Source: JBCBKU01 sp965267475
GTDB lineage: Bacteria; Pseudomonadota; Alphaproteobacteria; Rhodobacterales; Rhodobacteraceae
Assembly: GCA_965267475.1 (NCBI GenBank)
Contig: OZ254079.1
Location: forward strand, 1,054,001-1,118,000
Direction of reading: 5' to 3'
DNA length: 64,000 nucleotides
Each line of letters opens with the position of its first letter. Within the stretch, counting starts at the first letter, position 1. The notes beneath the pieces were generated by a model. That model searched no databases, was not told the DNA's origin, and saw nothing but the letters and a program-made list of their open reading frames with translations. This document shows, one piece after another, positions 51,966 to 60,673 of the stretch. The position numbers and the translations under genes were made by a program.

Positions 51966-52879
51966 AAGGTCTGATCGTTGCTCTGGCGCTTTTCGCCGCT
52001 CCGCTTCATGCCCAGGGTTTCGGCCCGGGCTGCGCGACCCAATGGTCGAAGATCAATGACCTTCTAAGGCAGGCGGATGTCCCGGGTGCCCCCTTCACGC
52101 AAGTACCGCGGCAACGGGCCAATGGCTGCGTCGTGTCCGACATCGTGCTGCCGCCGCAAAACCGCGTCGAGATGCGGGCACGGTCCTTGGCTTGGTCCGG
52201 ATCCGAAATGGCACGGTTTACGGATCAGGGACTTCCGCCGACGGATCTCGTGATCGAATTGGACGATCTTCGGATCATTCCCAGGATCGACGATCCTGTC
52301 ATGGATTACCTGTTCCAGGCGCAATCGGTGCCATCGGCCATTGATCTTCGCATGGCGGCGCGCTGGGACGCGGAAATGGGCCGTCTGCATCTTGAAACGG
52401 TTGAGGCAGATTTCCCCGGCGACAACTTCATCCGATTCGAGGCCGAGATCTCCGGCGTTGATCTTTCGACGCAACAATCTCTGGCGATGAGCGCGGGGTC
52501 CTTCAGCGTGACCCGAACCCTGACCGAAATCCGCACAAACGGGCTTTTTGAGGGATACCTTCTGATGGCCGCCGGCGCCCCCCTTCTGACCGGGGACGAC
52601 CCGCCAGAGGAACAGGTCGAAGCCCTAAAGTCCAAGGCCTTGGCCAGCATTGACGCCATGCCGACGGGACAAGTCCCTGCCGCGTCCAAGGCGGCACTGA
52701 AGCGTCTGGTAGGAGACATGCCAAATCCGGCGGGCACAATCACGGTGGCGATGTCAGCCGATCCAGGGCTGGGCCCAGCGCGGTTTCTGGGGCTGGCTCT
52801 GAACCGAGATCTCGACGATTTGTCCGACATCTGGCCGCTTCTCGACGGGGTGCGCCTCGACATTCGTTATGAGCCCTGA
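51962..52879 (+). CDS. Secreted protein of unknown function
   Basis: A 305-residue protein with an N-terminal signal peptide (KGLIVALALFAAPLHAQG) and no transmembrane helix after it. The mature part is rich in beta-strand-like segments and has two cysteines near its N-terminus (GPGCATQW and ANGCVVSD) that may form a disulfide. I recognise no family motif. The GTG start overlaps the ftsY stop (GTGA), so it is translationally coupled to ftsY. Confidence 0.75.
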   Translation: MKGLIVALALFAAPLHAQGFGPGCATQWSKINDLLRQADVPGAPFTQVPRQRANGCVVSDIVLPPQNRVEMRARSLAWSGSEMARFTDQGLPPTDLVIELDDLRIIPRIDDPVMDYLFQAQSVPSAIDLRMAARWDAEMGRLHLETVEADFPGDNFIRFEAEISGVDLSTQQSLAMSAGSFSVTRTLTEIRTNGLFEGYLLMAAGAPLLTGDDPPEEQVEALKSKALASIDAMPTGQVPAASKAALKRLVGDMPNPAGTITVAMSADPGLGPARFLGLALNRDLDDLSDIWPLLDGVRLDIRYEP

Positions 52880-52885
52880 TCCAGG

Positions 52886-53788
52886 GTGAGCGACTGGCTC
52901 GCCAGCCTGGCCGGAACGCCCGAAGGTGCCCGTGTTGCTGCGCTTCTGGCGCTGATGTCGGCGGCGGCCCATGCGGTGTTTGGCGCGCTTCAAAAGGGAA
53001 AGGTGGATCCCTGGCTTGCCCGGGGCGCGATCGATGCGTCGATTGTTTTTCTGGCGGCGCCCGTGGCGTTGTTCCTGGTGCCCTGGCCGGACCCGGTGAT
53101 CTGGGGGTTCCTGGCCGGCGCCGTCGTCGTGCATTTTGTCTACAAGTGCCTGGTGGCACTGGCTTACGAGCGCGCGGCCTATACGGTGGTCTATCCTGTC
53201 ATTCGGGGGACAGGGCCCTTGGTCACCGTTTTGTTTGCAGCGGTGATATTTTCGGAACATTTCACGCTTGTTCAATGGCTTGGCGTGGCCTGCCTGTCGG
53301 GCGGGATCCTGGCATTGGCCGGTTTGAACCTACAAGCCGAACGGATTGACCGGGCAACCATGCGCCTTGGCATCCTTCTGGCCATGGCAGGTGGGATCAG
53401 CGTGGCCGCCTATACGACCTGGGATGCCTTGGGGATCCGGGCGGCCGCTGACCCCTTCACCTTTCTCGCCTGGTTTTTCTTTATTACCGGAATGGACTTC
53501 CCGATAGTCGCGGCGCTCCGCTATCGCCGCATGGCTGTTCGACCGGATCTTCGCCCTCTGCTGATCCGAGGTGTCAGTGGTGCCTTCATTGCCTTTTTCA
53601 GTTTTGGCGGCGTCATGCTGGCCACATTCCTCGATAAGGTGGGAGAAGCGGCGGTCTTGCGCGAAACCTCCACTGTCTTCGCGGCCCTGATCGGTTGGTT
53701 GTTTCTCGGCGAGGTAGTCGGACCAAAGCGCGCGGCACTCATGGCGCTGATCGCTCTTGGTGCGGTGATCGTCGAATTTGGTGGCTGA
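52886..53788 (+). CDS. EamA/DMT-family permease
   Basis: A 300-residue protein with ten hydrophobic helices in two EamA repeats. LAYERAAYTVVYPVIRGTGP near residue 88 and LRETSTVFAALIGWLFLGE near residue 258 are the conserved ends of the two repeats. The substrate is unknown. The start is GTG at 52886, six bases after the preceding gene. It belongs to the ftsY-to-yciB run that is common in Rhodobacterales. Confidence 0.88.
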   Translation: MSDWLASLAGTPEGARVAALLALMSAAAHAVFGALQKGKVDPWLARGAIDASIVFLAAPVALFLVPWPDPVIWGFLAGAVVVHFVYKCLVALAYERAAYTVVYPVIRGTGPLVTVLFAAVIFSEHFTLVQWLGVACLSGGILALAGLNLQAERIDRATMRLGILLAMAGGISVAAYTTWDALGIRAAADPFTFLAWFFFITGMDFPIVAALRYRRMAVRPDLRPLLIRGVSGAFIAFFSFGGVMLATFLDKVGEAAVLRETSTVFAALIGWLFLGEVVGPKRAALMALIALGAVIVEFGG

Positions 53789-53795
53789 CCATAAG

Positions 53796-53862
53796 GCGCC
53801 CGTCCGAGGAGGATCGGCGTAGCCGGACGACGAGACAAAGATATGCGGCGAAGCCGCGCCGC
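53796..53862 (-). repeat. Intergenic repeat family, copy D (inverted)
   Basis: Read on the minus strand it contains GCGGCTTCGCCGC, then TCTTTGTCTCGTCGTCCGGC, then a GTCCGGCTACGCCGAT hairpin region and CCTCCTCGGACGGGCGCC. Its right arm differs from copies A, B, C and E. It sits between codirectional genes. Confidence 0.75.
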
Positions 53863-53940
53863 AAGGTATCTTTGGCCTGCCATTGATCCCGGGCCCCTCT
53901 GTGATAGGTCAAAGGGCCAGCGGAAGGAGCCTGCCAAAAC

Positions 53941-54567
53941 GTGTCCGAGCCTCGCCCCATCAACCCGGCCCTGAAGCAGGTCCTGGAACTCGGTCCGCCG
54001 ATCCTGTTCTTCGTGGCCTATCTCTATCTCAGGGACAGAACATTCACGATTGGCGGGACCGACTATGACGGATTTATCGTGGCTGCCGCCGCCTTCGTGC
54101 CGGTGCTTTTGGCCTCGATTGCGGTCCTGTGGCGGCTTTCGGGAAAAATCAGCCGGATGCAGGTCTTTACCGCAGTGCTTGTCATTGTGTTCGGTGGGCT
54201 GACGGTCTGGTTCAACGACGAACGGTTCTTCAAGATAAAGACCACGATCGTTTATGGAATTTTCGCCGGGATCCTGGGCATCGGGCTTTTGCAGGGCCGA
54301 TCTTATCTTGCGTGGGTGATGTCCGAATTTCTGCCAATGACCCATGAAGGCTGGATGATCCTGACCCGGCGGCTGACCGCGGCTTTTGCCGGCCTTGCCA
54401 TAGCCAACGAGGTTGTCTGGCGGACGATGTCGACGGACACATGGGTCAAGATCGAAACCTTCGGGTTTCCGATCGCGTTGTTCCTGGTCCTTTGGTGGCA
54501 GATCATGTCCTTGCAAAAATACATGATCGTGGATGAGGACGAGGACGCGCCAGACGAAAGTGCCTAG
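53941..54567 (+). CDS. yciB: Inner-membrane protein YciB (IspZ/septation protein A family)
   Basis: A 208-residue five-helix membrane protein of the YciB/IspZ family, implicated in envelope integrity and septation. Diagnostic segments are ELGPPILFFVAYLY near residue 16, FGGLTVWFNDERFFKIKTTI near residue 80, EGWMILTRRLTAAF near residue 138 and NEVVWRTMSTDTWVKIETFG near residue 155. GGAAGGAGCC lies upstream of the GTG start at 53941. Its stop overlaps the stop of the convergent PII-like gene by four bases. Confidence 0.92.
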   Translation: MSEPRPINPALKQVLELGPPILFFVAYLYLRDRTFTIGGTDYDGFIVAAAAFVPVLLASIAVLWRLSGKISRMQVFTAVLVIVFGGLTVWFNDERFFKIKTTIVYGIFAGILGIGLLQGRSYLAWVMSEFLPMTHEGWMILTRRLTAAFAGLAIANEVVWRTMSTDTWVKIETFGFPIALFLVLWWQIMSLQKYMIVDEDEDAPDESA

Positions 54568-54875
54568 AATCGTTCGGCACGAAGCACCTGGCAGTCGGTC
54601 ACGGTGACGACACCGATATGGCGGTCCACCACTTTGAACACATTCTCAAGAAGCGCATCCATCCGGTCAGGGCGGACAATGCAGATAACTTGGCTCATCC
54701 CGCCTGCGCGACCCACCTGGCCGGCACGAGACCAGCGCCCCGACCGGCCCGATCCGCCTTTGACGGGTAGAATGGAATAGCCTGTCACGCCCGCGTCTTC
54801 CAGGATCTCGGTCAACCGTCGCTCCATCGGCTCTTCGATGATGATGGCGACACGCTTTGCGTCATGGGTCTGCAT
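54564..54875 (-). CDS. PII-like regulator of the SbtA transporter (SbtB type)
   Basis: A 103-residue GlnB/PII-fold protein encoded directly after an SbtA transporter. PII-type features are KRVAIIIEEPMERRLTEILE at the start, the T-loop region with KGGSGRSGRWSRAG near residue 40, and VVDRHIGVVTVTDCQVLRA at the C-terminus. In cyanobacteria SbtB binds adenine nucleotides and controls SbtA. The C-terminal cysteine-containing loop of cyanobacterial SbtB is absent, so redox control by that loop is unlikely. It starts six bases after the sbtA stop, so the two form an operon. Confidence 0.82.
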   Translation of the reverse strand: MQTHDAKRVAIIIEEPMERRLTEILEDAGVTGYSILPVKGGSGRSGRWSRAGQVGRAGGMSQVICIVRPDRMDALLENVFKVVDRHIGVVTVTDCQVLRAERF

Positions 54876-54881
54876 CGGGCG

Positions 54882-55859
54882 CTAGCCTCCGGTTAAGGCC
54901 CGCGCGATCGCGAGGTAGATCGGCAGCCCGAGGGTCAGGTTGAAGGGGAAGGTGATCCCCAGCGATAGGGTCAGATAGATCCCCGGATCGGCTTCGGGAA
55001 CGGCGACGCGCATGGCGGCCGGGACGGCGATGTACGAGGCAGAGGCCGACAAAACCATCAAAAGAAGCGTTCCTCCGGTCGAGAGTCCGATCACTTGGGC
55101 GGCCACGGCGCCGATCAGCGCGCCGAGAACGGGCATCACGATCCCGAAGGCCACGAGACCGGGCCGGATCAGCCCACGGCTTTCGCGAAGGCCCCGGCCC
55201 GCCACAAGCCCCATATCAAGAAGAAACAGGCACAAGGCGCCCTTGAACGGCGACACGATAAAGGCCTCGATCTCTCGCAGCCCATCCTGTCCGGTCATGA
55301 TGCCGATAATGAACGAGCCGATCAGAAGCACGATCGAGCCGTTCAGAAGGATTTCTCGCCAGAGCCTTGCATCCATGCGCCCGCCGCCTGCGCCCGACGA
55401 GATGATCCAAAGCGCCGACAGGATCGCCGGCGCTTCCATGGCGGCGGCCACGGCAACCATGAACCCTTCGGATGAAATGCCCTGGCTTTCCAGTACCGAG
55501 GTTCCGGCCACGAATGTGACGATTGAAATCGACCCGTAATGACCCGCGACGACGGCGGCATTGGTGCGATCAAGCCCGGTCATCACCCGTAACAAACCGA
55601 AGGCCAGAAATGGAATGGCTGCGGATAAGACGATACCCGCCAGAATGGCGGCGCCCAAGGTCGCATCGATGCCGTGATCGGCGACCGAGACACCGCCTTT
55701 GAAGCCAATTGCGAACAGAAGGTAAAGCGACAATGCCTTCGCGGCAGCCTCGGGAAAACTGAGGTCAGAGCGCGCCAGAGCGGCGCCGAGACCCAAAATG
55801 AAGGACAGAATGATGGGTGAGCGCAGATTCTCTATCGCAAGCGAAAAAAAGCCGTCCAC
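54882..55859 (-). CDS. sbtA: SbtA-type sodium-dependent bicarbonate transporter
   Basis: A 325-residue inner-membrane protein with about ten helices. Segments SPIILSFILGLGAALARSD at residues 13-31, LYLLFAIGFKGGVSV near residue 46, GHYGSISIVTFVAGTSVL near residue 105 and SASASYIAVPAAMRVAVPEA near residue 270 match the SbtA family, which brings in bicarbonate with sodium. GTG at 55859 is preferred because AGGA lies six bases upstream and the family starts just before FFSLAIENLRSP; the in-frame extension to 55958 is not conserved. It is followed by its PII-like partner. Confidence 0.9.
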   Translation of the reverse strand: MDGFFSLAIENLRSPIILSFILGLGAALARSDLSFPEAAAKALSLYLLFAIGFKGGVSVADHGIDATLGAAILAGIVLSAAIPFLAFGLLRVMTGLDRTNAAVVAGHYGSISIVTFVAGTSVLESQGISSEGFMVAVAAAMEAPAILSALWIISSGAGGGRMDARLWREILLNGSIVLLIGSFIIGIMTGQDGLREIEAFIVSPFKGALCLFLLDMGLVAGRGLRESRGLIRPGLVAFGIVMPVLGALIGAVAAQVIGLSTGGTLLLMVLSASASYIAVPAAMRVAVPEADPGIYLTLSLGITFPFNLTLGLPIYLAIARALTGG

Positions 55860-55939
55860 TGTCGTTCGTCCTGCCCCAAATTGATCCCTGGGCTCGATAT
55901 AGATCGGATCACCCGAAAGTCCCAGAGAATGCGACCAAA

Positions 55940-56002
55940 TTGAGCGCCTTCGGCGCAAGACTTTTTCTCGTCCTCGGCCTCTGGCCTCCTCCTCGCGCCG
56001 CC
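55940..56002 (+). repeat. Intergenic repeat family, copy E
   Basis: It begins TTGAGCGCCTTCGGCGCA, continues ACTTTTTCTCGTCCTCGGCC and ends CTCCTCGCGCCGCC. It lies upstream of sbtA and downstream of the GST gene, both of which are on the minus strand. The rest of 55860-56124 shows nothing recognisable. Confidence 0.8.
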
Positions 56003-56124
56003 TTGGCGCGGCCTAGGGACTTGGCGTGTCATCCGTAGGTCATTAAATGCAAGGTCGGTCCCACACGACCTATACTGATCGTTCGGGAAACTGCCCCGGA
56101 AAGACGGAACGAGTGGGCAGGGCG

Positions 56125-56835
56125 TTAGCCTTTCTGGCCGAACAGAATTTTTTGCGCCTCTCGATCCGCGGGGCTTCGTTGATTGCGCAATTCGATGGCG
56201 ACATTGGCGCCCTTGGCCGCGGCCGGTCTTGCGGCGATGCGATCCAGCCATGCCTTGAAGTGTGGCTTCTCGGACAGGTCCTGCTGCTGGCCTTCCCAGC
56301 CTTTGGCCCAGGGCCAGATTGCCATATCGGCGATCGAATAGAAATCCCCAGCGACGTAGTCGTGACTTGCGAGCTGCGTGTCGAGCACCCGGTAGAGGCG
56401 TGAAACCTCATTCCGGTACCTGTCCTGCGCATAGGGCAGGACCTGCGGCGGATCCATCGTGGGCGCGTATTTCAGGAAGTGATGCGCCTGGCCGGCCATC
56501 GGCCCGACGCCGCCCATCTGCCACATCAACCATTGATCAACAGCAATCCGGTCGCGTTCGGTCTCACCATAAAACTGGCCTGTTTTTCGCGCGAGGTATT
56601 GCAGAATGGCGCCGGATTCGAAGATCGAAATGGGCGCACCGTCCGGACCATCGGGGTCGGTGATGGCCGGCATCCGATTGTTGGGCGCGATTTTCAGGAA
56701 CGCTTCGCCGAACTGATCCCCTTTCCCGATATTGATCAGGTTCAGGTTGTAAGCCAGCCCCATTTCTTCCAGCGCGATCGTGACTTTCCAGCCATTCGGT
56801 GTCGGCCAATAGAACAGTTCGATGGTGTCAGACAT
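56125..56835 (-). CDS. Glutathione S-transferase, YfcG/Nu-class type
   Basis: A 236-residue glutathione transferase of the bacterial Nu (YfcG/GstB-like) group. The N-terminal thioredoxin fold shows FYWPTPNGWKVTIALEE at residues 7-23, where Asn in PNGWK replaces a catalytic Ser or Tyr. NNRMPAITDPDG and SIFESGAILQYLA bind glutathione. The C-terminal helical domain includes YSIADMAIWPWAKGW near residue 168. The Met at 56835 is preferred because AGGAG is too close to the Met at 56844. Such enzymes often have disulfide-bond reductase activity. Confidence 0.9.
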   Translation of the reverse strand: MSDTIELFYWPTPNGWKVTIALEEMGLAYNLNLINIGKGDQFGEAFLKIAPNNRMPAITDPDGPDGAPISIFESGAILQYLARKTGQFYGETERDRIAVDQWLMWQMGGVGPMAGQAHHFLKYAPTMDPPQVLPYAQDRYRNEVSRLYRVLDTQLASHDYVAGDFYSIADMAIWPWAKGWEGQQQDLSEKPHFKAWLDRIAARPAAAKGANVAIELRNQRSPADREAQKILFGQKG

Positions 56836-56963
56836 GGGGCGCATTCTCCTGGCTCAGTGGCCCATGATGCGGCACCGGGCGCAATTGGCAAGGGCAGAGC
56901 GTGTGTGATCGCGCGAAGGTGTTCCGGTCTTGACGCGCGGGCGGTCTGACTGTACCCGACCTG

Positions 56964-57018
56964 CTGTGGCGATTTGTTCACCGGATTGCGGGCCACGTTA
57001 AACATGCCGCTAAAGAGG
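56964..57018 (+). ncRNA. SAM-II riboswitch
   Basis: The class II S-adenosylmethionine aptamer typical of alphaproteobacteria. The stem pairs GTGGC (56966-56970) with GCCAC (56992-56996), the conserved loop GATTTG follows the first strand, and the 3' conserved segments CACGTTAAACATGCCGCTAA are present at the expected spacing for the pseudoknot. It sits about 65 bases before metZ and is followed by an intrinsic terminator, which suggests control by transcription termination when SAM is plentiful. Confidence 0.95.
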
Positions 57019-57031
57019 TCAGGGACGATTT

Positions 57032-57064
57032 GCCCCCGGCGCTCGAAGCGGTGGGGGCTTTTTG
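57032..57064 (+). terminator. Terminator of the SAM-II riboswitch
   Basis: GCCCCC (57032-57037) pairs with GGGGGC (57053-57058) and is followed by a run of T residues. It lies 14 bases after the aptamer and ends 17 bases before metZ, fitting an expression platform that stops transcription. Confidence 0.85.
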
Positions 57065-57080
57065 TTTGGAGGCGGGCGCA

Positions 57081-58262
57081 ATGTCCGACACATGGGAAAA
57101 ACGCACGAAACTCGTCCATGGCGGCGTGCGTCGCAGCCAGTACGGCGAGGTGGCCGAGGCGATCTATCTGACCCAGGGTTTCGTGTATGACAGCGCCGAG
57201 GCCGCAGAGGCCCGGTTCATCGAAGCGGGCGAGGATGAATTCATCTACGCGCGGTATGGAAATCCAACTGTGCGGATGTTTGAGGACCGTATTGCCGCGC
57301 TTGAGGGGGCAGAAGACGCCTTTGCAACTGCCTCGGGCATGGCGGCTGTAAACGCGTCGCTCATGTCGATGCTGAAGGCTGGCGATCACGTGGTGTCGGC
57401 GCGTGCGCTTTTCGGGTCTTGTCTGTATATCCTGGAAGAGGTTCTGTCCCGGTTCGGTGTCGAGGTGACGTTTGTCGATGGCACTGACCTGGCTGCGTGG
57501 CGGGCCGCGGTCCGGAATGACACCAAAGCGGTGTTCCTGGAGACCGTGTCGAACCCCACTTTGGAAGTGATCGACCTGAAATCCGTGGCCGAGATTGCCC
57601 ACGGCGTGGGCGCGACCGTGGTCGTGGACAATGTCTTTGCCACGCCGGTCTTTTCCAAGGCGATCGACTTGGGCGCCGATGTTGTCGTCTATTCGACGAC
57701 CAAGCACATTGACGGGCAGGGGCGCGCGCTGGGCGGTGTGGTTCTCGGAACGCAGGAATACATCCGGAAAACGCTTGAGCCGTACCTAAAGCACACAGGG
57801 GCGGCGATGAGCCCTTTCACGGCCTGGCTGATGCTGAAGGGCTTGGAGACGCTGGATCTGCGCGTTCGGGCGCAAGCGCAAACCGCGCAGTCCATTTCAG
57901 AGGCACTGAGTGACCATCCGAAGTTGGATCAGGTCATTTATCCGGGCCTGCCGGACCATGCCCAGCATGCCATTGCTGCCGAGCAGATGGGCAGTGGCGG
58001 GACGGTTCTGTCACTGGACATCAAAGGCGGACAAGCGGCTGCGTTCCGGTTTCTGAATGCGTTGGACATCGTCATCATTTCCAACAACCTGGGTGATGCG
58101 AAATCCATTGTGACGCATCCGGCGACCACGACACATCAGCGGTTGACCGATGCGCAGCGCGATGCGCTTGGGATCACGCGGGGGCTGGTGCGGCTGAGTT
58201 GCGGCATCGAAGCGACCGAAGATCTGATCTGCGATCTGAAACAGGCGCTGGAGGCAGTGTGA
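57081..58262 (+). CDS. metZ: O-succinylhomoserine sulfhydrylase
   Basis: A 393-residue PLP-dependent enzyme that forms homocysteine from O-succinylhomoserine and sulfide in methionine synthesis. YARYGNPTVRMFEDRIAALE near residue 60 and the PLP lysine in YSTTKHIDGQGRALGG near residue 200 are typical of the Cys/Met metabolism family, and SLGDAKS-like NNLGDAKSIVTHPATTTH follows near residue 335. GGAGGCGGGCGCA precedes the ATG. It is controlled by the upstream SAM-II riboswitch. The next gene's GTG overlaps the stop. O-acetylhomoserine as substrate cannot be excluded by sequence alone. Confidence 0.93.
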   Translation: MSDTWEKRTKLVHGGVRRSQYGEVAEAIYLTQGFVYDSAEAAEARFIEAGEDEFIYARYGNPTVRMFEDRIAALEGAEDAFATASGMAAVNASLMSMLKAGDHVVSARALFGSCLYILEEVLSRFGVEVTFVDGTDLAAWRAAVRNDTKAVFLETVSNPTLEVIDLKSVAEIAHGVGATVVVDNVFATPVFSKAIDLGADVVVYSTTKHIDGQGRALGGVVLGTQEYIRKTLEPYLKHTGAAMSPFTAWLMLKGLETLDLRVRAQAQTAQSISEALSDHPKLDQVIYPGLPDHAQHAIAAEQMGSGGTVLSLDIKGGQAAAFRFLNALDIVIISNNLGDAKSIVTHPATTTHQRLTDAQRDALGITRGLVRLSCGIEATEDLICDLKQALEAV

Positions 58263-58990
58263 AGCCTTTCCTGATCCTGCAACTTCGGCCCGAGGATGAA
58301 GCCGCAGATCGCGAATACGCGGCGTTTCTGCGCAAAGGCGGAATAGACGCAGGCGACACGCGACGGATCCGGCTGGACCAAGGCGCGATGCCTAGCCTTG
58401 CGCTTGAAGACTTTGCCGGGATCATCGTGGGCGGCGGTCCGGGATGCGTCAGCGACGATCCGACCACACGCGACCCGTTGGAGGCGCGGATCGAGGCCGA
58501 TTTGCTGTCCTTGATGCCCGAAGTCACGACCCGGGACCTTCCTTTCATGGGCTGCTGCGCCGGGATAGGCATCCTTGGCCATCATTTGGGGGCGGAAGTA
58601 TCTAAGCGCCGCTTTTCGGAACCGGTGGGTGCGGTGGATTGCGCTTTGACCGATGAGGGCCTGGAAGATCCACTGTTGGCGACCTGCGAACCGTCGTTTC
58701 GGGCCCTGGTCGGCCACAAGGAAGCGCTGCAAGAGCTCCCGGACAGGACCGTGCACCTGGTCCGATCCGACCCATGCCCGTTTCAAATGATCCGGCACCG
58801 GCAAAACGTCTATGCCACGCAGTTTCATCCCGAGGCCGATGGAGAAGAATTCGCCGCTCGCATCAGGATCTATCGCGACCGAGGTTACTTTCCGGCCGAG
58901 GAAGCCGATGCGTTGACCAATGCGGCGTTGGCCGAGACGGTTGACCAACCGGAGAAGGTCCTGCGTGCCTTTGTCGCGCGATACCGCTGA
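58259..58990 (+). CDS. Class I glutamine amidotransferase-like protein
   Basis: A 243-residue protein with the class I glutamine amidotransferase fold of GMP-synthase-like type. The nucleophile is in PFMGCCAGIGILGHHLG near residue 100, with the second Cys in the usual position of GxCxG. The catalytic His-Pro-Glu is in YATQFHPEADG near residue 188. It lacks a synthetase partner in the window. The start GTG at 58259 overlaps the metZ stop (GTGA), so it may be coregulated by the SAM-II switch. The accepted substrate is unknown. Confidence 0.85.
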   Translation: MKPFLILQLRPEDEAADREYAAFLRKGGIDAGDTRRIRLDQGAMPSLALEDFAGIIVGGGPGCVSDDPTTRDPLEARIEADLLSLMPEVTTRDLPFMGCCAGIGILGHHLGAEVSKRRFSEPVGAVDCALTDEGLEDPLLATCEPSFRALVGHKEALQELPDRTVHLVRSDPCPFQMIRHRQNVYATQFHPEADGEEFAARIRIYRDRGYFPAEEADALTNAALAETVDQPEKVLRAFVARYR

Positions 58991-59084
58991 CACAAGGCTG
59001 TCAGGAGGGGTGTGTTAACAAACTGGAAATCTCGTTTGAACGCACCATCTCTTGCCCTCGTCCAGCGAAAAAGGGGGACCACCC

Positions 59085-60056
59085 ATGAACAAGCCGGTTT
59101 CAAACTTTGCGGAATACCCGCAATTCAAGCGCGACTATGACGCCGCGTTCCAGGTGGATGATGCATATAAGGCATCGCTTCCCGATTTGCAGAACGGTCC
59201 GGAAAGCCTCATCAAGGGCGCGCGCCGGGCGATACAGCACGTTGGCATTTCGAACTTTCGACTGCCGATCCGATACAGGACCCGGGACAATGGGGCGTTG
59301 ACGCTTGAAACCTCGGTCACCGGGACGGTGAGCCTTGAGGCCGACAAGAAGGGCATCAACATGTCCCGGATCATGCGGACCTTCTATCGCCATGCAGACG
59401 AAACATTCAGCTTTGGCGTGATCGAGGCAGCGCTGGATGACTACAAATCTGATCTGGAAAGCTTCGACGCGCGCATCCAGATGGGGTTTTCATTCCCTGT
59501 GAAGGTGGGAAGCCTGCGGTCCGGTTTGGAAGGCTACCAGTATTACGATGTGACGCTTGAGCTTGTCGAAAGGGCAGGAACACGGGTGAAGATGATCCAT
59601 CTGGACTATGTGTATTCTTCGACCTGCCCGTGTTCGCTCGAACTGTCGGAACATGCTCGGCAGGAACGCGGGCAATTGGCAACGCCGCATTCGCAGCGCT
59701 CAGTGGCGCGCATCTCGGCCGTCGTGGCCGAGGGCCAGGATTGCCTATGGTTCGAGGACCTGATCGACCATTGCCGGCAGGCGGTGCCGACCGAGACGCA
59801 GGTCATGGTCAAACGCGAAGATGAACAGGCTTTCGCCGAACTGAATGCCGCAAACCCGATCTTCGTCGAGGACGCGGCGCGGCTGTTTGCCGATATCTTG
59901 CTGAACGATCCGCGGATCGGCGATTTCAGGGTGGTGGCCAGCCATCAGGAAAGCCTTCACAGCCATGACGCGATCAGCGTTCTGACCGATGGCGACACTT
60001 TTGCCGCCGACAGCATTGATCCGCATTTTTTTGCCAGCCTGATCCATCGGGGCTAG
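59085..60056 (+). CDS. folE2: GTP cyclohydrolase IB
   Basis: A 323-residue FolE2 (GCYH-IB) that converts GTP to dihydroneopterin triphosphate for folate or queuosine synthesis without strict zinc dependence. The conserved segments are SLEADKKGINMSRIMRTFYR near residue 93 and the catalytic-Cys motif YSSTCPCSLELSEHARQERG near residue 185, followed by ATPHSQRS. The start at 59085 follows AGGGGGACC. In genomes with FolE1 this form is often expressed under zinc limitation, but I found no Zur operator upstream. Confidence 0.93.
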   Translation: MNKPVSNFAEYPQFKRDYDAAFQVDDAYKASLPDLQNGPESLIKGARRAIQHVGISNFRLPIRYRTRDNGALTLETSVTGTVSLEADKKGINMSRIMRTFYRHADETFSFGVIEAALDDYKSDLESFDARIQMGFSFPVKVGSLRSGLEGYQYYDVTLELVERAGTRVKMIHLDYVYSSTCPCSLELSEHARQERGQLATPHSQRSVARISAVVAEGQDCLWFEDLIDHCRQAVPTETQVMVKREDEQAFAELNAANPIFVEDAARLFADILLNDPRIGDFRVVASHQESLHSHDAISVLTDGDTFAADSIDPHFFASLIHRG

Positions 60057-60097
60057 GGCGCGTTGCGCCGGAACAGAAGCTGTTTAGGGTTCACCAC

Positions 60098-60640
60098 ATG
60101 AAATGGACCTGCAAGTGTCGAGAGGTTGAAGCGGAAGCAGTGCCGCAGAAAGGCGCGCGGATCGTATGCTATTGCGCCAGTTGCCGGGCGTTTGTGGAAC
60201 GCCTCGGCGCCGGTGACCGCCTGGACCCGGCGGGCGGTTCGGATCTTTGGCAAACGGCGCCCGAAAGCGTGACGATCACGAAGGGTCAAGCGCACCTGGC
60301 CTGGATGCGACTTACCGAAAAAGGTCCGCTTCGCTGGTACACCACCTGTTGCAACACACCTATGGCCAACACATTAGACGGGATCGGCGTACCTTTCCTG
60401 ACCATTCAGTCTTGGGATTTCGAGAACCCGGACGAACTGGGACATGTCGTCGCACGGGTGAACAGGAAGGATGCAACAGCCCATATCCAAGGCGAGTTGG
60501 GCAGCATCTGGCGGATGCTTTTGCCCTTTGCCGGGCGCGCGATAAAGTCACGCCTTAACGGGGGATATCGCCGAAATCCCTTTTTTAATGACGAAGGGAA
60601 GCCGATTTCGGCGGGCCACGTCGTGACTGAGGGCGATTGA
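60098..60640 (+). CDS. GFA/DUF6151-like cysteine-rich protein
   Basis: A 180-residue protein resembling the glutathione-dependent formaldehyde-activating (GFA) fold. Zinc-ligand-like cysteines are in MKWTCKCREVEA at the start, IVCYCASCRAFVER near residue 26 and WYTTCCNTPMANT near residue 89. The substrate is unknown. It starts 41 bases after folE2 and is followed by trkH 33 bases later. A short lipoyl- or membrane-like signal is not present. Confidence 0.78.
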   Translation: MKWTCKCREVEAEAVPQKGARIVCYCASCRAFVERLGAGDRLDPAGGSDLWQTAPESVTITKGQAHLAWMRLTEKGPLRWYTTCCNTPMANTLDGIGVPFLTIQSWDFENPDELGHVVARVNRKDATAHIQGELGSIWRMLLPFAGRAIKSRLNGGYRRNPFFNDEGKPISAGHVVTEGD

Positions 60641-60673
60641 CGGCGATGGCGGGTTAAGCCAAGGCTCCTTCCC

